From assembly GCA_016285215.1 (NCBI GenBank), contig JAEEQI010000023.1, forward strand, positions 1-19,691: a stretch of DNA of 19,691 nucleotides. The letters run 5' to 3'. Shown one piece after another: positions 7,602 through 15,296 of the stretch. The notes beneath the pieces are model-generated. The model was not told the origin of the DNA. It was given only the letters and a program-made list of their open reading frames with translations, and made no database searches. Origin of the DNA: Bacteroidales bacterium (GTDB lineage: Bacteria; Bacteroidota; Bacteroidia; Bacteroidales; UBA932). The position numbers were made by a program, and so were the translations under genes. Numbering within the stretch: position 1 is the first letter of the stretch; every line of letters starts with the position of its first letter.

Positions 7602-9202
7602 ACCTAGACGCACAACTATACCTGAACCTCATAAAGGGCGGCACAGCCCGCCTGGCGCAAAACCGCCAGGATATCAATAACCTGAATGTTTTCCCCATTC
7701 CGGACGGAGACACCGGGGACAATATGTTTATGACCATTGAAGCCGGTACGCAGGCTTCCGGAAATACCCTTTCAGAAATGGCCGCAGCGGTTTCCCAAGG
7801 TATGTTGCTGGGCGCCCGCGGCAATTCCGGCGTCATCCTCTCCCGCATCTTCGCGGGTATGGGAAAGGCCTTCCAGGGCCTCAGACAGGCCGATAGCAAG
7901 CAGTTCAACGCTGCTATGAAAGCAGCGGTAGAGGAAGCCTATCACGCCGTCTCCCAGCCCGTAGAAGGCACCATCCTTACCGTCTTGAGGGAAGGCGTGG
8001 CAGCGGCCGAAGGTTCGGCCAGCATCGAGGAGTTTTTTGACCTCTGGATTGCCGGTATGGACCTGAGTCTGCAGCATACCCCCGACCTCCTGGACGTGCT
8101 CAAAAAGGCCGGTGTGGTTGACAGCGGCGGCGCAGGCCTCCTCTGCATTGCCGAAGGTATGCGCGACGCCCTGCACGGAAGATCCCCGATCGAAGTCGGG
8201 GATGACGTTAAGAACCAACCGGTTGCTGCCCCCAAAGTAGATTTCAACGCCTTCACGGAAGACAGCGTACTGGAGTTTGGCTACTGCACTGAGTTCCTCC
8301 TCCGTCTGCAGCGCTGCAAAGTGGATCTGGATACCTTTGACGAGTCCGTTATCCACGACTGGCTGGAAACCCAGGGAGACTCCCTGGTCTTCTTCCGCGA
8401 CGGTTCCATCATCAAAGTGCACGTGCACACCAAGGATCCCGGCGCCGTGCTCACCAAGTGCCGCGAGTGGGGCGAATTCCTCACCATCAAGGTGGAGAAT
8501 ATGACCCTCCAACACCACGAGAACCATATGGACGAGCGTTTCAAGCGCACCCGCAAAGCCCTGGGCATTGTGACGGTGGCTTCGGGCGCGGGTCTTTCGG
8601 CCTCTTTCAAAGAGATGGGGGCCGATGCCGTGATAGAAGGCGGCCAGACTATGAATCCCCCGGTGGACCGTTTCCTGGAAGCTTTTGATGAAGCAGCGGC
8701 CGATACCATCCTGGTATTCCCCAACAACAGCAATATCATCCTTACGGCCCAGCAGGCCGCCCAGCTCTACGAGAAGTCGCAGATTGTGGTCATTCCCACC
8801 CATACGCTGGGAGAAGGCTATTACGCTATGGCCAACCTGGACGCCGAACTTCCGCTGGAAGAACTCACTGAGGTCCTCAAGCAGGCTGCTGCGTCCGTTA
8901 CCACCGGCTCCGTTTCCAAGGCCATCCGCGATACAGCTGACGCCCGAACCGGAGAATACATCGGTTTCAGCGGCAAGGACGTCCTCTGCTGCTGCCCCGA
9001 GAGGAGGGATACGGTCCTTACCCTGGCCCAGAAACTGGAGGCCCAGAATGCCGATATTGTGATGCTTCTGCAGGGCTCCGATGCTTCGGCCCAGGAAGCG
9101 CAGGAACTGCAAGCCCAGCTTCAGAAAGCCTATCCCCTGTCCGAGGTCATCCTCCTGGACGGCGGACAACCCGTTTACGATTATATTTTAGTGCTATGTT
9201 AA
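7598..9202 (+). CDS. fakA: FakA-like DAK2/DhaL-domain fatty acid kinase
   Basis: This 534-residue protein has the full FakA layout. The DhaL/DAK2 ATP-binding domain covers about 1-195, with NVFPIPDGDTGDN (Asp36, Asp38 and Asp41 as likely Mg-ADP ligands) and RGNSGVIL at 74-81. A middle domain at about 215-310 has GYCTEF (Cys230) and VHVHTKDPG (His275, His277), which fit the zinc-site residues described for FakA. A C-terminal EDD-type domain ends in GGQPVYDYILV. FakA phosphorylates a fatty acid held by a FakB protein, giving acyl-phosphate. The next gene is a DegV/FakB protein overlapping by 7 bases, which supports this role over other DAK2 kinases. The start at 7598 forms an ATGA overlap with the exporter; the frame is open further upstream but only inside that gene. 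Residues 195-202 in the linker are encoded by a palindromic element. Confidence 0.83.
   Translation: MNLDAQLYLNLIKGGTARLAQNRQDINNLNVFPIPDGDTGDNMFMTIEAGTQASGNTLSEMAAAVSQGMLLGARGNSGVILSRIFAGMGKAFQGLRQADSKQFNAAMKAAVEEAYHAVSQPVEGTILTVLREGVAAAEGSASIEEFFDLWIAGMDLSLQHTPDLLDVLKKAGVVDSGGAGLLCIAEGMRDALHGRSPIEVGDDVKNQPVAAPKVDFNAFTEDSVLEFGYCTEFLLRLQRCKVDLDTFDESVIHDWLETQGDSLVFFRDGSIIKVHVHTKDPGAVLTKCREWGEFLTIKVENMTLQHHENHMDERFKRTRKALGIVTVASGAGLSASFKEMGADAVIEGGQTMNPPVDRFLEAFDEAAADTILVFPNNSNIILTAQQAAQLYEKSQIVVIPTHTLGEGYYAMANLDAELPLEELTEVLKQAAASVTTGSVSKAIRDTADARTGEYIGFSGKDVLCCCPERRDTVLTLAQKLEAQNADIVMLLQGSDASAQEAQELQAQLQKAYPLSEVILLDGGQPVYDYILVLC
8182..8203. repeat. Palindromic repeat-like element inside the fakA-like gene
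   Basis: ATCCCCGA (8182-8189) and TCGGGGAT (8196-8203) form a perfect 8-bp stem around TCGAAG. The element is read in frame and encodes residues RSPIEVGD of the linker between the kinase and middle domains. The unit resembles GATCCCCGA...TCGGGGATGAC units that I recall as dispersed in Bacteroidales genomes; that resemblance is from memory and unverified. Confidence 0.55.
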
Positions 9203-10062
9203 AGATATACACCGATTCCGATACCGACATCACCCCCATTGAGGCGGCTGAATACGGTTACAAGCTCATCTCCATGCCTTACAGCGTGGACGCCAAAACC
9301 ACCTACCCTTACGTAGACTTCGAGACCTTTGACGGTCACGCCTTCTACGATATGCTGCGCGGCGGCGTTCTGCCCACCACCAGCGCCATCTCCAAGGAAC
9401 AGTATATCAACTATTTCGAAGAAGACTTCAAGGCCGGAAACGACATCCTTTACGTGCATTTCTCCCGCGCTATGACCAACACCTTTGACGTAATGGACCA
9501 GGCCATTGCCGAGCTCAAGGCCCAGTACCCGGGCGTACGCTTTGAGGAAATTGACACCAAGGGCATCACCACCATCAGCTACGCCATCGTACGCGAGGTG
9601 GGTGATATGGTCAAGGCCGGCAAGACCCTCGATGAGATCCTGGAATGGGCCAAGACCGAGGTAGACAAGTTTGCTATGTATTTCTTTGCCGATGACCTCA
9701 AGTTCTTCCGCCGCAGCGGCCGTGTAAGCGGACTCGCCGCCACTATGGGTACCCTCATCGGCGTGCGTCCCCTCATTCATATGAGCCAGGCCGGCAAGAT
9801 GGAATCCATTGGCACCGTCAAGGGCCGTCCCAACGCCATAAAGGCCCTGGTAGAGAAAGTGGCCGAACTGGGAGACGAAATTGACAAGCACCGTATCTGC
9901 ATTGGCCATACGGACGCCCCCGAGATTGCCCAGGAGGTTGGCCGTATGATTGAGGATCGCTTTGGCAAACAGAATATCGTTTACGTGTATGTGAACCCCA
10001 CCGCCGGCAGCCACTGCGGTCCCAACGGCGTTGGAGTCTGCTTCCACGCCAAGCATCGCTAA
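9196..10062 (+). CDS. fakB: DegV-family fatty-acid-binding protein (FakB-like)
   Basis: This 288-residue DegV-family protein binds a single fatty acid and presents it to FakA. Visible family signatures are TDSDTDI (6-12), PTTSAIS (60-66, the Thr-Ser loop that contacts the carboxylate), HFSRAMTNTFD after strand three, RRSGRVSGLAATMGTLIGVRPL (about 173-194), and GPNGVGVCF near the C-terminus. Length matches the 280-290 residues usual for DegV proteins. The ATG lies 7 bases inside the 3' end of the fakA-like gene, so translation is probably coupled. The paired order kinase then binding protein, followed two genes later by plsX, supports a FakAB assignment over an orphan DegV. Chain-length or saturation preference cannot be read. 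Confidence 0.85.
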   Translation: MLKIYTDSDTDITPIEAAEYGYKLISMPYSVDAKTTYPYVDFETFDGHAFYDMLRGGVLPTTSAISKEQYINYFEEDFKAGNDILYVHFSRAMTNTFDVMDQAIAELKAQYPGVRFEEIDTKGITTISYAIVREVGDMVKAGKTLDEILEWAKTEVDKFAMYFFADDLKFFRRSGRVSGLAATMGTLIGVRPLIHMSQAGKMESIGTVKGRPNAIKALVEKVAELGDEIDKHRICIGHTDAPEIAQEVGRMIEDRFGKQNIVYVYVNPTAGSHCGPNGVGVCFHAKHR

Positions 10063-10063
10063 T

Positions 10064-11194
10064 ATGATAGAAGTAAGAGAAGTCAAAACCAAAAAAGAGC
10101 AAAAGCAGTTCCTGAATTTTGCCCTGGACCTGTACAAAGGCAACCCGTACTTTGTGCCGCCGCTATACGCCGACGAGCGCAAAATGTTTGGGAAGGACTA
10201 CGTGTACAAGAGCAGCTGTGAATGGACCTATTTCGTGGCCTACAAGGACGGCGTACCCGCCGGCCGCATCCAGTGCATCATCCAGAAGGACGCCAATGCC
10301 AAGAACGGTGAAAAGCGCTGCCGCTTCTCCCGCTTTGATGCCATTGAGGACCCGGAAGTATCCCGCGCACTCTTTGAAAAGGCCGAAGCCTGGGCCGTGC
10401 AAAAAGGTATGGACACTATGGTGGGACCTCTCAACTTCTCCGACCTGGAGCGCGAAGGTATGCTGGTAGACGGCTTTGAAGAGCCCGCTACCTTTGAAGA
10501 GAACTACAACTTCAGTTACTACAAGGAGCACGTGGAAGCCCTGGGCTACCAGAAGGAGATTGACTGGACGGCCAGCCGCCTCTACGGCCCCGAGAGTCCT
10601 GAAGCATTGGATGAACTGGAGGAGCTGGTGGCCTTCATTTTCAAGCGTTACAAGCTGCATTACGGAACGGCCAAGAGCGGTCCGGACCTTCTCAAGAAGT
10701 ACTCCGAAGGCATCTTTGACCTGCTGGACGCCTCCTACAAAAATCTGTACGGAACCGTCCCCTTCACCGAGGGTATGCGCAAACTGGTGCTGGAGAACTT
10801 TGCTATGGTCATCAGTCCCAAGTATACGGCGGTGATCCTGGACGAGAACGATAAGCTGGTCTGCTTTGGCCTGTCCTTCCCCGGTCTGGCTCCCGCCCTG
10901 GTGGGAACCCGTGGCAAGTACACGCCCTGGACCCTTCTCAAGCTCCTTTACTACATCAAGAAGCCCAACATCCTGGACCTGTGCCTGGTGGGCGTGGATC
11001 CCGAATACCTGAACCGCGGTGTATCCGGCGCCCTCTCCCTGTCCATTATGAAGATGCTGAGGGACAATCCCCGCGTCAAATGGGCCGACACCAACCTGAA
11101 CCTGGAAGACAACTACGCCATCCTGAACCAGTGGCGCCGCTTCAAGAGCGAGGAATGCAAGCGATACAGATCCTACGTTAAGAAATTGGTATGA
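10064..11194 (+). CDS. YghO-like GNAT-fold protein, substrate unknown
   Basis: This 376-residue protein resembles the YghO-type family of large GNAT-related proteins. The N-terminal half has NPYFVPPLYADERKMF (27-42) and the conserved MVGPLNFSD (119-127), with GMLVDGF shortly after. The C-terminal GNAT-like half has VGVDPEYLNRGVSGAL (309-324), whose RGVSGA fits the acyl-CoA pyrophosphate-binding loop, and NLNLEDNYAILNQWRRF. The family is poorly characterised. The start at 10064 is used because it follows the fakB-like stop with one base between. An in-frame ATG at 10031 would lie within that gene. The TGA overlaps the plsX ATG. Its place between acyl-phosphate-making and acyl-ACP-handling genes suggests an acyl or aminoacyl transfer step, but that is inference. 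Confidence 0.75.
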   Translation: MIEVREVKTKKEQKQFLNFALDLYKGNPYFVPPLYADERKMFGKDYVYKSSCEWTYFVAYKDGVPAGRIQCIIQKDANAKNGEKRCRFSRFDAIEDPEVSRALFEKAEAWAVQKGMDTMVGPLNFSDLEREGMLVDGFEEPATFEENYNFSYYKEHVEALGYQKEIDWTASRLYGPESPEALDELEELVAFIFKRYKLHYGTAKSGPDLLKKYSEGIFDLLDASYKNLYGTVPFTEGMRKLVLENFAMVISPKYTAVILDENDKLVCFGLSFPGLAPALVGTRGKYTPWTLLKLLYYIKKPNILDLCLVGVDPEYLNRGVSGALSLSIMKMLRDNPRVKWADTNLNLEDNYAILNQWRRFKSEECKRYRSYVKKLV

Positions 11195-12210
11195 TAAAGA
11201 TATTGATTGACTGCTTTGGAGGAGACCATTGCCCTCAGGCACCCGTAGAAGGCGCCCTGGCGGCCCTGGCCAAGAATCCCGACCTGTACGTGATGCTGTG
11301 CGGAGACGAGGAAATCCTGCGCAAGGAACTGGCCGGAAAGACGTATGACGCCTCCCGCGTGGAGATTGTGCACGCCCCGGAAGTGATTGGCTGCGACGAA
11401 AAACCTACCGATGTGGTGCGTCTCAAGCGCAACTCCTCTATGATGAAGGCCATCATCCTGCTGAGGGACCGTGACGACATTGCCGCTATGGTATCCACCG
11501 GTTCCACCGGAGCCCTGGTAACCGGCGCCCTGGTGCGTCTGGGCCGCATTCCCGGCGTTATTCGGCCCGCCTTCTGCCCCATCCTTCCCACTATGGACGG
11601 CGGCATCGTGGGCATCTGCGACAGCGGTGCCAACGTAGAAGTCACCAGTGCCCATCTGCGCCAGTTTGCCATTATGGCCTCCCTCTATATGGAGAATGTC
11701 TATGGCGTCAAGAAACCCCGTGTAGCGCTCCTGAACGTAGGAAAAGAGGCCGAAAAGGGAGACGACGTGCGCCGAGAAGCCTATGGCCTGCTGCAGGAAA
11801 CGGAAGGCCTTAACTTCGTAGGTAATATGGAAAGCCGTGACCTGTTGAGCGGCAGCTACGATGTGGTGGTGGCCGACGGTTTCAGCGGCAACGTGCTGGT
11901 AAAAACCACCGAAGGAACCGCCCTGGAACTCCTCAAAAAGCTCAAGGGAGAAATCTTCAGCCGCACCCTCTATAAGCTGGGCGCCCTTCTGATGAAGAAG
12001 ATGTTCAAGGACCTCAAGGAGTTTATGAACTACCAGAATTACGGCGGCAGCGTGCTCCTGGGCACCTCCAAGGTGGTGGTCAAAGGACACGGTTCCTCCA
12101 AGGCCATAGCCGTAGAAAAGTGCATTGAGCAGGCCTATAAGATGGAAGTGAGCCAGCTCTCCGGTAAGATTGAGGCAGAAATTGCCAAGTATGAACATTA
12201 CGAAGAATAG
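11191..12210 (+). CDS. plsX: Phosphate acyltransferase PlsX
   Basis: This 339-residue peripheral membrane enzyme interconverts acyl-ACP and acyl-phosphate, the donor for PlsY in phosphatidic acid synthesis. Signatures are IDCFGGDHCP (6-15, family DxxGGDxxP), STGSTGALVTGALVRLGRIPGVIRP (about 102-126) and VADGFSGNVLVKTTEG (about 228-243). Length is normal. The ATG overlaps the previous TGA by the ATGA pattern and the ACP gene starts 2 bases after its stop. In many bacteria, plsX lies with rpmF and fabH. Here neither is present, and the partners are fakAB-like genes and an ACP, which suggests a role tied to fatty acid salvage or a dedicated lipid. Confidence 0.92.
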   Translation: MIKILIDCFGGDHCPQAPVEGALAALAKNPDLYVMLCGDEEILRKELAGKTYDASRVEIVHAPEVIGCDEKPTDVVRLKRNSSMMKAIILLRDRDDIAAMVSTGSTGALVTGALVRLGRIPGVIRPAFCPILPTMDGGIVGICDSGANVEVTSAHLRQFAIMASLYMENVYGVKKPRVALLNVGKEAEKGDDVRREAYGLLQETEGLNFVGNMESRDLLSGSYDVVVADGFSGNVLVKTTEGTALELLKKLKGEIFSRTLYKLGALLMKKMFKDLKEFMNYQNYGGSVLLGTSKVVVKGHGSSKAIAVEKCIEQAYKMEVSQLSGKIEAEIAKYEHYEE

Positions 12211-12212
12211 AT

Positions 12213-12446
12213 ATGTTTGAAAAAGTACAAACCATTCTGGCCAAGCAGCTCCGCGTAGATGCTTCCCGGATTACCCCTGAATCCCAAATCAAAAAAGACC
12301 TGGGAGCCGATTCCCTGGATATCCTCCAGCTCCTGATGCGCATCGAAGACCAGTACGGAATTGTGATTCCCGACCAGGCCCTGGCCCAGTTCAACACGGT
12401 TGGCGACGTGGTCTCTTATCTTGAAAAACAGGAAGTTAAATTATAA
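12213..12446 (+). CDS. acpP: Acyl carrier protein
   Basis: This 77-residue acidic protein has the classic ACP signature DLGADSLDILQLLMRIEDQYG; Ser34 in DSL is the phosphopantetheine attachment site. The helix II recognition residues after DSL and the following acidic helix look like a fatty-acid-type ACP (AcpP class) rather than a strongly diverged PKS carrier. It lies 2 bases after plsX and 11 bases before the kinase gene. The primary fatty-acid acpP of Bacteroidota is commonly near fabF, which is not in this window, so this could be a second ACP serving PlsX and its neighbours. The sequence alone cannot say whether it is the main ACP. Confidence 0.9.
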   Translation: MFEKVQTILAKQLRVDASRITPESQIKKDLGADSLDILQLLMRIEDQYGIVIPDQALAQFNTVGDVVSYLEKQEVKL

Positions 12447-12457
12447 ATCCTCTACCG

Positions 12458-14116
12458 ATGGTTCAGGTCTATTGTAAAAACACCAAAGAGAGCAAGCGCT
12501 TCCCGGAAGGCACTTCCCTTCTGCAGATGCTTGCCGAGTTTGACTGTCATCGGCCCTACCCTATTGTTTCCGCCAAGGTAAACAATGTATCGCAGGGCTT
12601 GAAGTTCAAAGTCTACCAGAACAAAGACATCGAGTTCATAGATGTCCGCGAATCCAGTGGGATGCGCGTGTACTGCCGCTCGCTCTTTTTCCTGCTTTAC
12701 AAGGCCTGCTGCGATGTCCTGCCGGAAAGCCGGCTCTATGTGGAGCATCCCATCTCCCACGGCTATTTCTGCCATATCAGAAAGGCCGATGACACCGCCA
12801 TCACCCCTGAGGACATCCAGAAGCTCACGGACTATATGCACGAGCTGGTGAAGAAGGATCTCCCCTTCCACCGCTACGACGTGCAGACCGAGAAAGCCAT
12901 CAAGGAATTCAAGAAAGCCGGGGCCGAAGACAAGGTACGCCTGATGGAAACCAGCGGCGAGGCCTATACGGACTATTATACGCTGGGAGAAACGGCCGAC
13001 TTCTACTACGGTAAACTGGTACCTTCCACCAGCTATCTGACCGTCTGGGGCCTGCAGCCCTACCACGACGGCGTTCTCCTGCAGGTTCCTTCCCTGGAAG
13101 ACCCTACCCGCGTGGCCGACTATGTGGACCAGCCCCGCACCTTTGAAATGTTCACGGAGGCCCTGCGCTGGAACATCATTATGGGTCTGAGCACCGTGGG
13201 AGACGTCAACCAGGCCATTCTGAACGGCCGTGCCAGCGAGCTCATCCAGATAGCTGAGGCTCTCCAGGAAAAGAAGATTGTAAAGATTGCCGAAGAAATA
13301 GAGCGCCGCTACAACGACAAGAATACGCCCCTGCAGGTGGTGCTCATCACCGGCCCTTCCTCTTCCGGTAAAACCACATTCTGCAAGCGTCTGGCGGTCC
13401 AGCTCAAGGCCTGCGGACTGCGTCCTATGTCCGTGAGTACGGACGACTACTTTGTCAACCGCGTGGAAACGCCCAAGTTCCCCGACGGCTCTTACGACTT
13501 TGATAACTTCGAGACCGTGGACCACAACCTGATGGAGAGCGACATAATGAAGCTCATCGCCGGTGAAGAGGTCTCCGTGCCCGAATTCAACTTTGTCACG
13601 GGCCTGCGGGAATACAATGGCAAGAAGCTCAAGTTGGGAGAGGGCCGAATCCTCCTCATCGAAGGCATCCACGCCCTCAATCCCCAGCTCACCAGCAAGA
13701 TTCCCGATTCGGCCAAGTTCAAGATCTTCATCAACACGCTCACGGGAACCCTCCTGGACGACCACAACAGCATTCCTACCAGCGACAACCGCCTCCTGCG
13801 GCGCATCGTGCGTGACTATAACGCCGGAGCCTTTACGGCCCAGCAGTCCATCTCCAACTGGCAGAATGTACTGGATGCAGAGGAAAAGTGGATTTACCCC
13901 TATCAGGAAACGGCCGACGTGATGTTCAACAGCGCCTACCTCATTGAGTTTGCGGTGCTTAAGAACCATGCGGAGCCCATCCTCCGCAGCGTTCACCAAA
14001 ACTGCGCCGAGTACGCCGAAGCCCACCGCCTCCTCAAGTTCATCCACTACTTTATCCCCGTGCCGGATAAAGAAATTCCCGCAACATCCCTCCTCCGCGA
14101 ATTCATCGGAAGTTAA
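12458..14116 (+). CDS. TGS-domain nucleoside (uridine-like) kinase
   Basis: This 552-residue protein combines an N-terminal TGS-like domain (about 1-65), a threonyl-tRNA-synthetase-like second domain (about 66-200, with HPISHGYFCHIR at 97-108), and a C-terminal P-loop kinase of the uridine kinase/phosphoribulokinase family (about 290-500). The Walker A motif GPSSSGKTT is at 299-307, followed by STDDYFVNR (327-335) and DFDNFETVDH, which fit uridine-kinase substrate motifs. Proteins of this length and order are common in Bacteroidota and are annotated as nucleoside kinases; the natural substrate is not firmly known. The gene is last in the operon, 11 bases after the ACP. It may ride along with the lipid genes for expression only. 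Confidence 0.85.
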   Translation: MVQVYCKNTKESKRFPEGTSLLQMLAEFDCHRPYPIVSAKVNNVSQGLKFKVYQNKDIEFIDVRESSGMRVYCRSLFFLLYKACCDVLPESRLYVEHPISHGYFCHIRKADDTAITPEDIQKLTDYMHELVKKDLPFHRYDVQTEKAIKEFKKAGAEDKVRLMETSGEAYTDYYTLGETADFYYGKLVPSTSYLTVWGLQPYHDGVLLQVPSLEDPTRVADYVDQPRTFEMFTEALRWNIIMGLSTVGDVNQAILNGRASELIQIAEALQEKKIVKIAEEIERRYNDKNTPLQVVLITGPSSSGKTTFCKRLAVQLKACGLRPMSVSTDDYFVNRVETPKFPDGSYDFDNFETVDHNLMESDIMKLIAGEEVSVPEFNFVTGLREYNGKKLKLGEGRILLIEGIHALNPQLTSKIPDSAKFKIFINTLTGTLLDDHNSIPTSDNRLLRRIVRDYNAGAFTAQQSISNWQNVLDAEEKWIYPYQETADVMFNSAYLIEFAVLKNHAEPILRSVHQNCAEYAEAHRLLKFIHYFIPVPDKEIPATSLLREFIGS

Positions 14117-14186
14117 TCGAAGGTATTACGGAGCGAAGCGACCCAGGGGGTCTGGGGGGGTAGCCCCCCAGTCTGTGAAACAGATA
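14117..14186. repeat. Convergent intergenic repeat-like DNA with GC-rich hairpin
   Basis: This 70-base gap lies between two convergent genes. CTGGGGGG (14152-14159) pairs with CCCCCCAG (14164-14171) around a GTAG loop, giving an 8-bp stem. It is preceded by GAGCGAAGCGACCCAGGGGG, a sequence style I recall from dispersed repeats in Bacteroidales; this is unverified. No long T-run follows on either strand. Confidence 0.55.
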
Positions 14187-15296
14187 TTAAATTCTTTTGA
14201 GAATCGGCGAAGCGTAGATTCTCAAAAGAATATCTCTCAGTTCCGGGGGATATTCTTTTGTTATCTTGTCTACGTGCTTGATAAAGGTCTCTTTCTCTGC
14301 GTCTGTGTAGGAATAACTGCGTTGTCCGTTCAGGAGGTCGGCGGCAATGTAGTTATTGGGATACAGGCGGTATGCGGCCTTGATACGGGAATCAATGAGT
14401 TCTGCCACGCTCTTGTTGAACTCGGGATTGGTGCACTTGCTGAATTGCTCCAGTTCCTCGCGGTGCAGAGGCTCGCAGACGGCCAGGTGCACGCGGCCCT
14501 TGGGCTGGGTAATGCCCGTAAGGATGCTGTTAAGGTCTTCTCCGGGCTTTTTAATATAAGGCTGGCCGGAACTCTTGGCGTAGAGCTCCAGGGCCTTTAA
14601 TTCGTCGCAGGGCTCCCATTCGTAGGAAATGGCCAGCGGAGCAATATGGAGCTCGTCCAAAGAGGCGACACGGTCTTCCCCGCCGGAGAGGTTGAACATC
14701 TTGATAATGCCCTGGTCCGTGAGGTCCATACCGTCCTTGGTGCGGCCGTTGCGCTGGGCAATCCACACGCTTTCCTTCTTCTGGGTAACGGCATAGCGGA
14801 TGTACTCCGACACATACTGGCTCTTGAGCAGGAAATCCCGGGCCGAAGTAACCGTAGTGGGCCTCTCGATGCGGAACATCTTGTTGCTTCGGCCCACATC
14901 TATGACCATCTGGCCCTGCATCAGGTTGGCTCCAAAGGTGATTTCGGAGGTCTTTCGGCCTGCATCACACAGCAGCACCTGCAGGAAGCCGGCGTCCATC
15001 ATAATGTCCCGGTGGTTAGAGACAAAGAGGTAGTCCATATTGGGGTCCAGGCGTTCCATACCGGACACGGAAAGGCCGTCGGTGGTCTTGTCGGCAATGG
15101 CGTAGATTACCTTGTACATAACCCGGAGCTGGAACTCTTCCACGGTGCGGCAACTGCCCACCAGCGCTGCTACCTCCTGCACCGGCATATTAGGGAACAG
15201 GAAGTCACAAACGAGAGGAAAATACTTGTCGGACACAATCCGCTGCATAGCTGCAGGGATCTCAGCATCTACATAGGGGCGAATATCGTCAAACAT
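14187..15296 (-). CDS. Glycerolipid-type acyltransferase, HX5D variant
   Basis: This 369-residue protein belongs to the glycerol-phosphate acyltransferase superfamily (PlsB/PlsC-like). The block-1 motif is SNHRDIMMDAGFL, with His95 and Asp101, so the spacing is HX5D rather than the usual HX4D. The region SVWIAQRNGRTKDG (176-189) sits where PlsB has EGGRSRTG and PlsC has PEGTR. I recall similar Bacteroidota proteins with NHRDIVLD and AQREGRAKD annotated as 1-acylglycerol-3-phosphate acyltransferases. The start at 15296 is an ATG within an 8-base overlap (ATGTTTGA) with the upstream ligase gene. The frame runs on to 15314, but only with a TTG. The C-terminal 11 residues are encoded by an inverted repeat. 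The acceptor is unknown; the partner is likely the adjacent acyl-CoA ligase. Confidence 0.75.
   Translation of the reverse strand: MFDDIRPYVDAEIPAAMQRIVSDKYFPLVCDFLFPNMPVQEVAALVGSCRTVEEFQLRVMYKVIYAIADKTTDGLSVSGMERLDPNMDYLFVSNHRDIMMDAGFLQVLLCDAGRKTSEITFGANLMQGQMVIDVGRSNKMFRIERPTTVTSARDFLLKSQYVSEYIRYAVTQKKESVWIAQRNGRTKDGMDLTDQGIIKMFNLSGGEDRVASLDELHIAPLAISYEWEPCDELKALELYAKSSGQPYIKKPGEDLNSILTGITQPKGRVHLAVCEPLHREELEQFSKCTNPEFNKSVAELIDSRIKAAYRLYPNNYIAADLLNGQRSYSYTDAEKETFIKHVDKITKEYPPELRDILLRIYASPILKRI
14191..14231. terminator. 15-bp perfect inverted repeat at the end of the acyltransferase gene
   Basis: ATTCTTTTGAGAATC (14191-14205) and GATTCTCAAAAGAAT (14217-14231) are exact reverse complements with an 11-base spacer GGCGAAGCGTA. 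On the minus strand the element encodes the last residues of the acyltransferase (RIYASPILKRI), with the TAA just after. It also lies downstream of the + strand kinase, so it could stop transcription from that side. It lacks a strong T-run, so a terminator role is inferred from position only. Confidence 0.5.

Noticed and set aside
10031..10063. An earlier ATG for the GNAT gene
   Set aside because: It would lie inside the fakB-like gene, and the ATG at 10064 directly follows that gene's stop.
12452..14047. A 531-codon open frame on the - strand opposite the nucleoside kinase
   Set aside because: It is the antisense shadow of a well-supported gene and has no recognisable motif.
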